Shown here: positions 60,241 through 60,263 of the stretch, in pieces | Layout: each line of letters opens with the position of its first letter | Position numbering within the stretch: position 1 is the first letter of the stretch | Assembly: GCA_012523575.1 (NCBI GenBank) | Contig: JAAYIF010000008.1 | Coordinates: 1-60,263 of the forward strand | DNA from: Clostridia bacterium | GTDB lineage: Bacteria > Bacillota > DTU086 | Direction of reading: 5' to 3' | DNA: 60,263 nt | Notes under the pieces: generated by a model | Databases searched by the model: none | The model's input: only the letters and a program-made list of their open reading frames with translations | What the model was told of the DNA's origin: nothing | Made by a program: the position numbers and the translations under genes

Positions 60241-60263
60241 CCCTCAAAAAATTAACCCAAAAC

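Noticed and set aside
1-60263. CRISPR arrays, tRNA or rRNA genes, insertion sequences, prophage
   Set aside because: Looked for regular short repeats, cloverleaf or rRNA-like sequence, transposase or phage motifs; none seen.

Overview
The window reads as a chromosomal segment of an endospore-forming, flagellated, mostly anaerobic Firmicute of class Clostridia. The reasons are a complete dcw cluster with the sporulation-type paralogues SpoVD (with PASTA domains) and SpoVE/FtsW, a MurE with the meso-diaminopimelate motif DNPR, a PerR-type repressor, a thioredoxin reductase-like flavoprotein of the clostridial ferredoxin-linked kind, and the Clostridia-style single large flagellar/chemotaxis locus with FliY, FlhF, FlhG and SigD. 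Genus cannot be fixed from the sequence alone. Almost everything is on the minus strand, so operons run from high to low coordinates.

Region 1 (1-16.3 kb): cell wall and division cluster in the order mraZ, rsmH, ftsL, spoVD, murE, murF, mraY, murD, ftsW/spoVE, murG, murC, murB, murA, ftsQ (cut by the window edge). Together these make lipid II from UDP-GlcNAc, flip or polymerise it and build the divisome. Two intrinsic terminators interrupt the cluster, one after spoVD and one between murA and ftsQ.

Region 2 (16.3-30.7 kb): mixed housekeeping and accessory genes. They include a PHP-domain phosphatase with a small membrane exporter, an inverted-repeat-rich intergenic element, a run of ThiF-like / class II aldolase / ROK kinase / thiamine-binding-like protein / ThiI / cysteine desulfurase / thioredoxin reductase-like genes, a TPR protein, a Crp/Fnr regulator, and a LysE exporter-YlbF-PerR operon. 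A second PHP gene diverges from a plus-strand run made of a Na/phosphate-cotransporter-like protein, a geranylgeranyl-reductase-like flavoprotein and a general-stress protein. This run converges on the flagellar operon, with a terminator for each direction.

Region 3 (30.8-60.2 kb): the flagellar locus, transcribed from flgB at 59.0 kb to fliY at 30.9 kb, about 28 kb with mostly overlapping or abutting genes. The order is rod (flgBC, fliE), MS ring/switch/ATPase (fliFGHIJ), hook (fliK, flgD, flgE), stator (motAB), export gate (fliOPQR, flhBA), flhFG, a PilZ protein, sigD, two FlgF/G-like rod genes, cheD-cheR-cheC-cheY, fliM and fliY. fliS and flaG-like genes lie just upstream behind tandem terminators.

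The most striking regulatory find is a c-di-GMP-I (GEMM-I) riboswitch followed by an intrinsic terminator immediately upstream of flgB. It is placed to make transcription of the whole 28-kb locus depend on c-di-GMP, with a PilZ protein encoded in the same operon as a second probable c-di-GMP input. No rRNA, tRNA, CRISPR array, insertion sequence or prophage gene was recognised.
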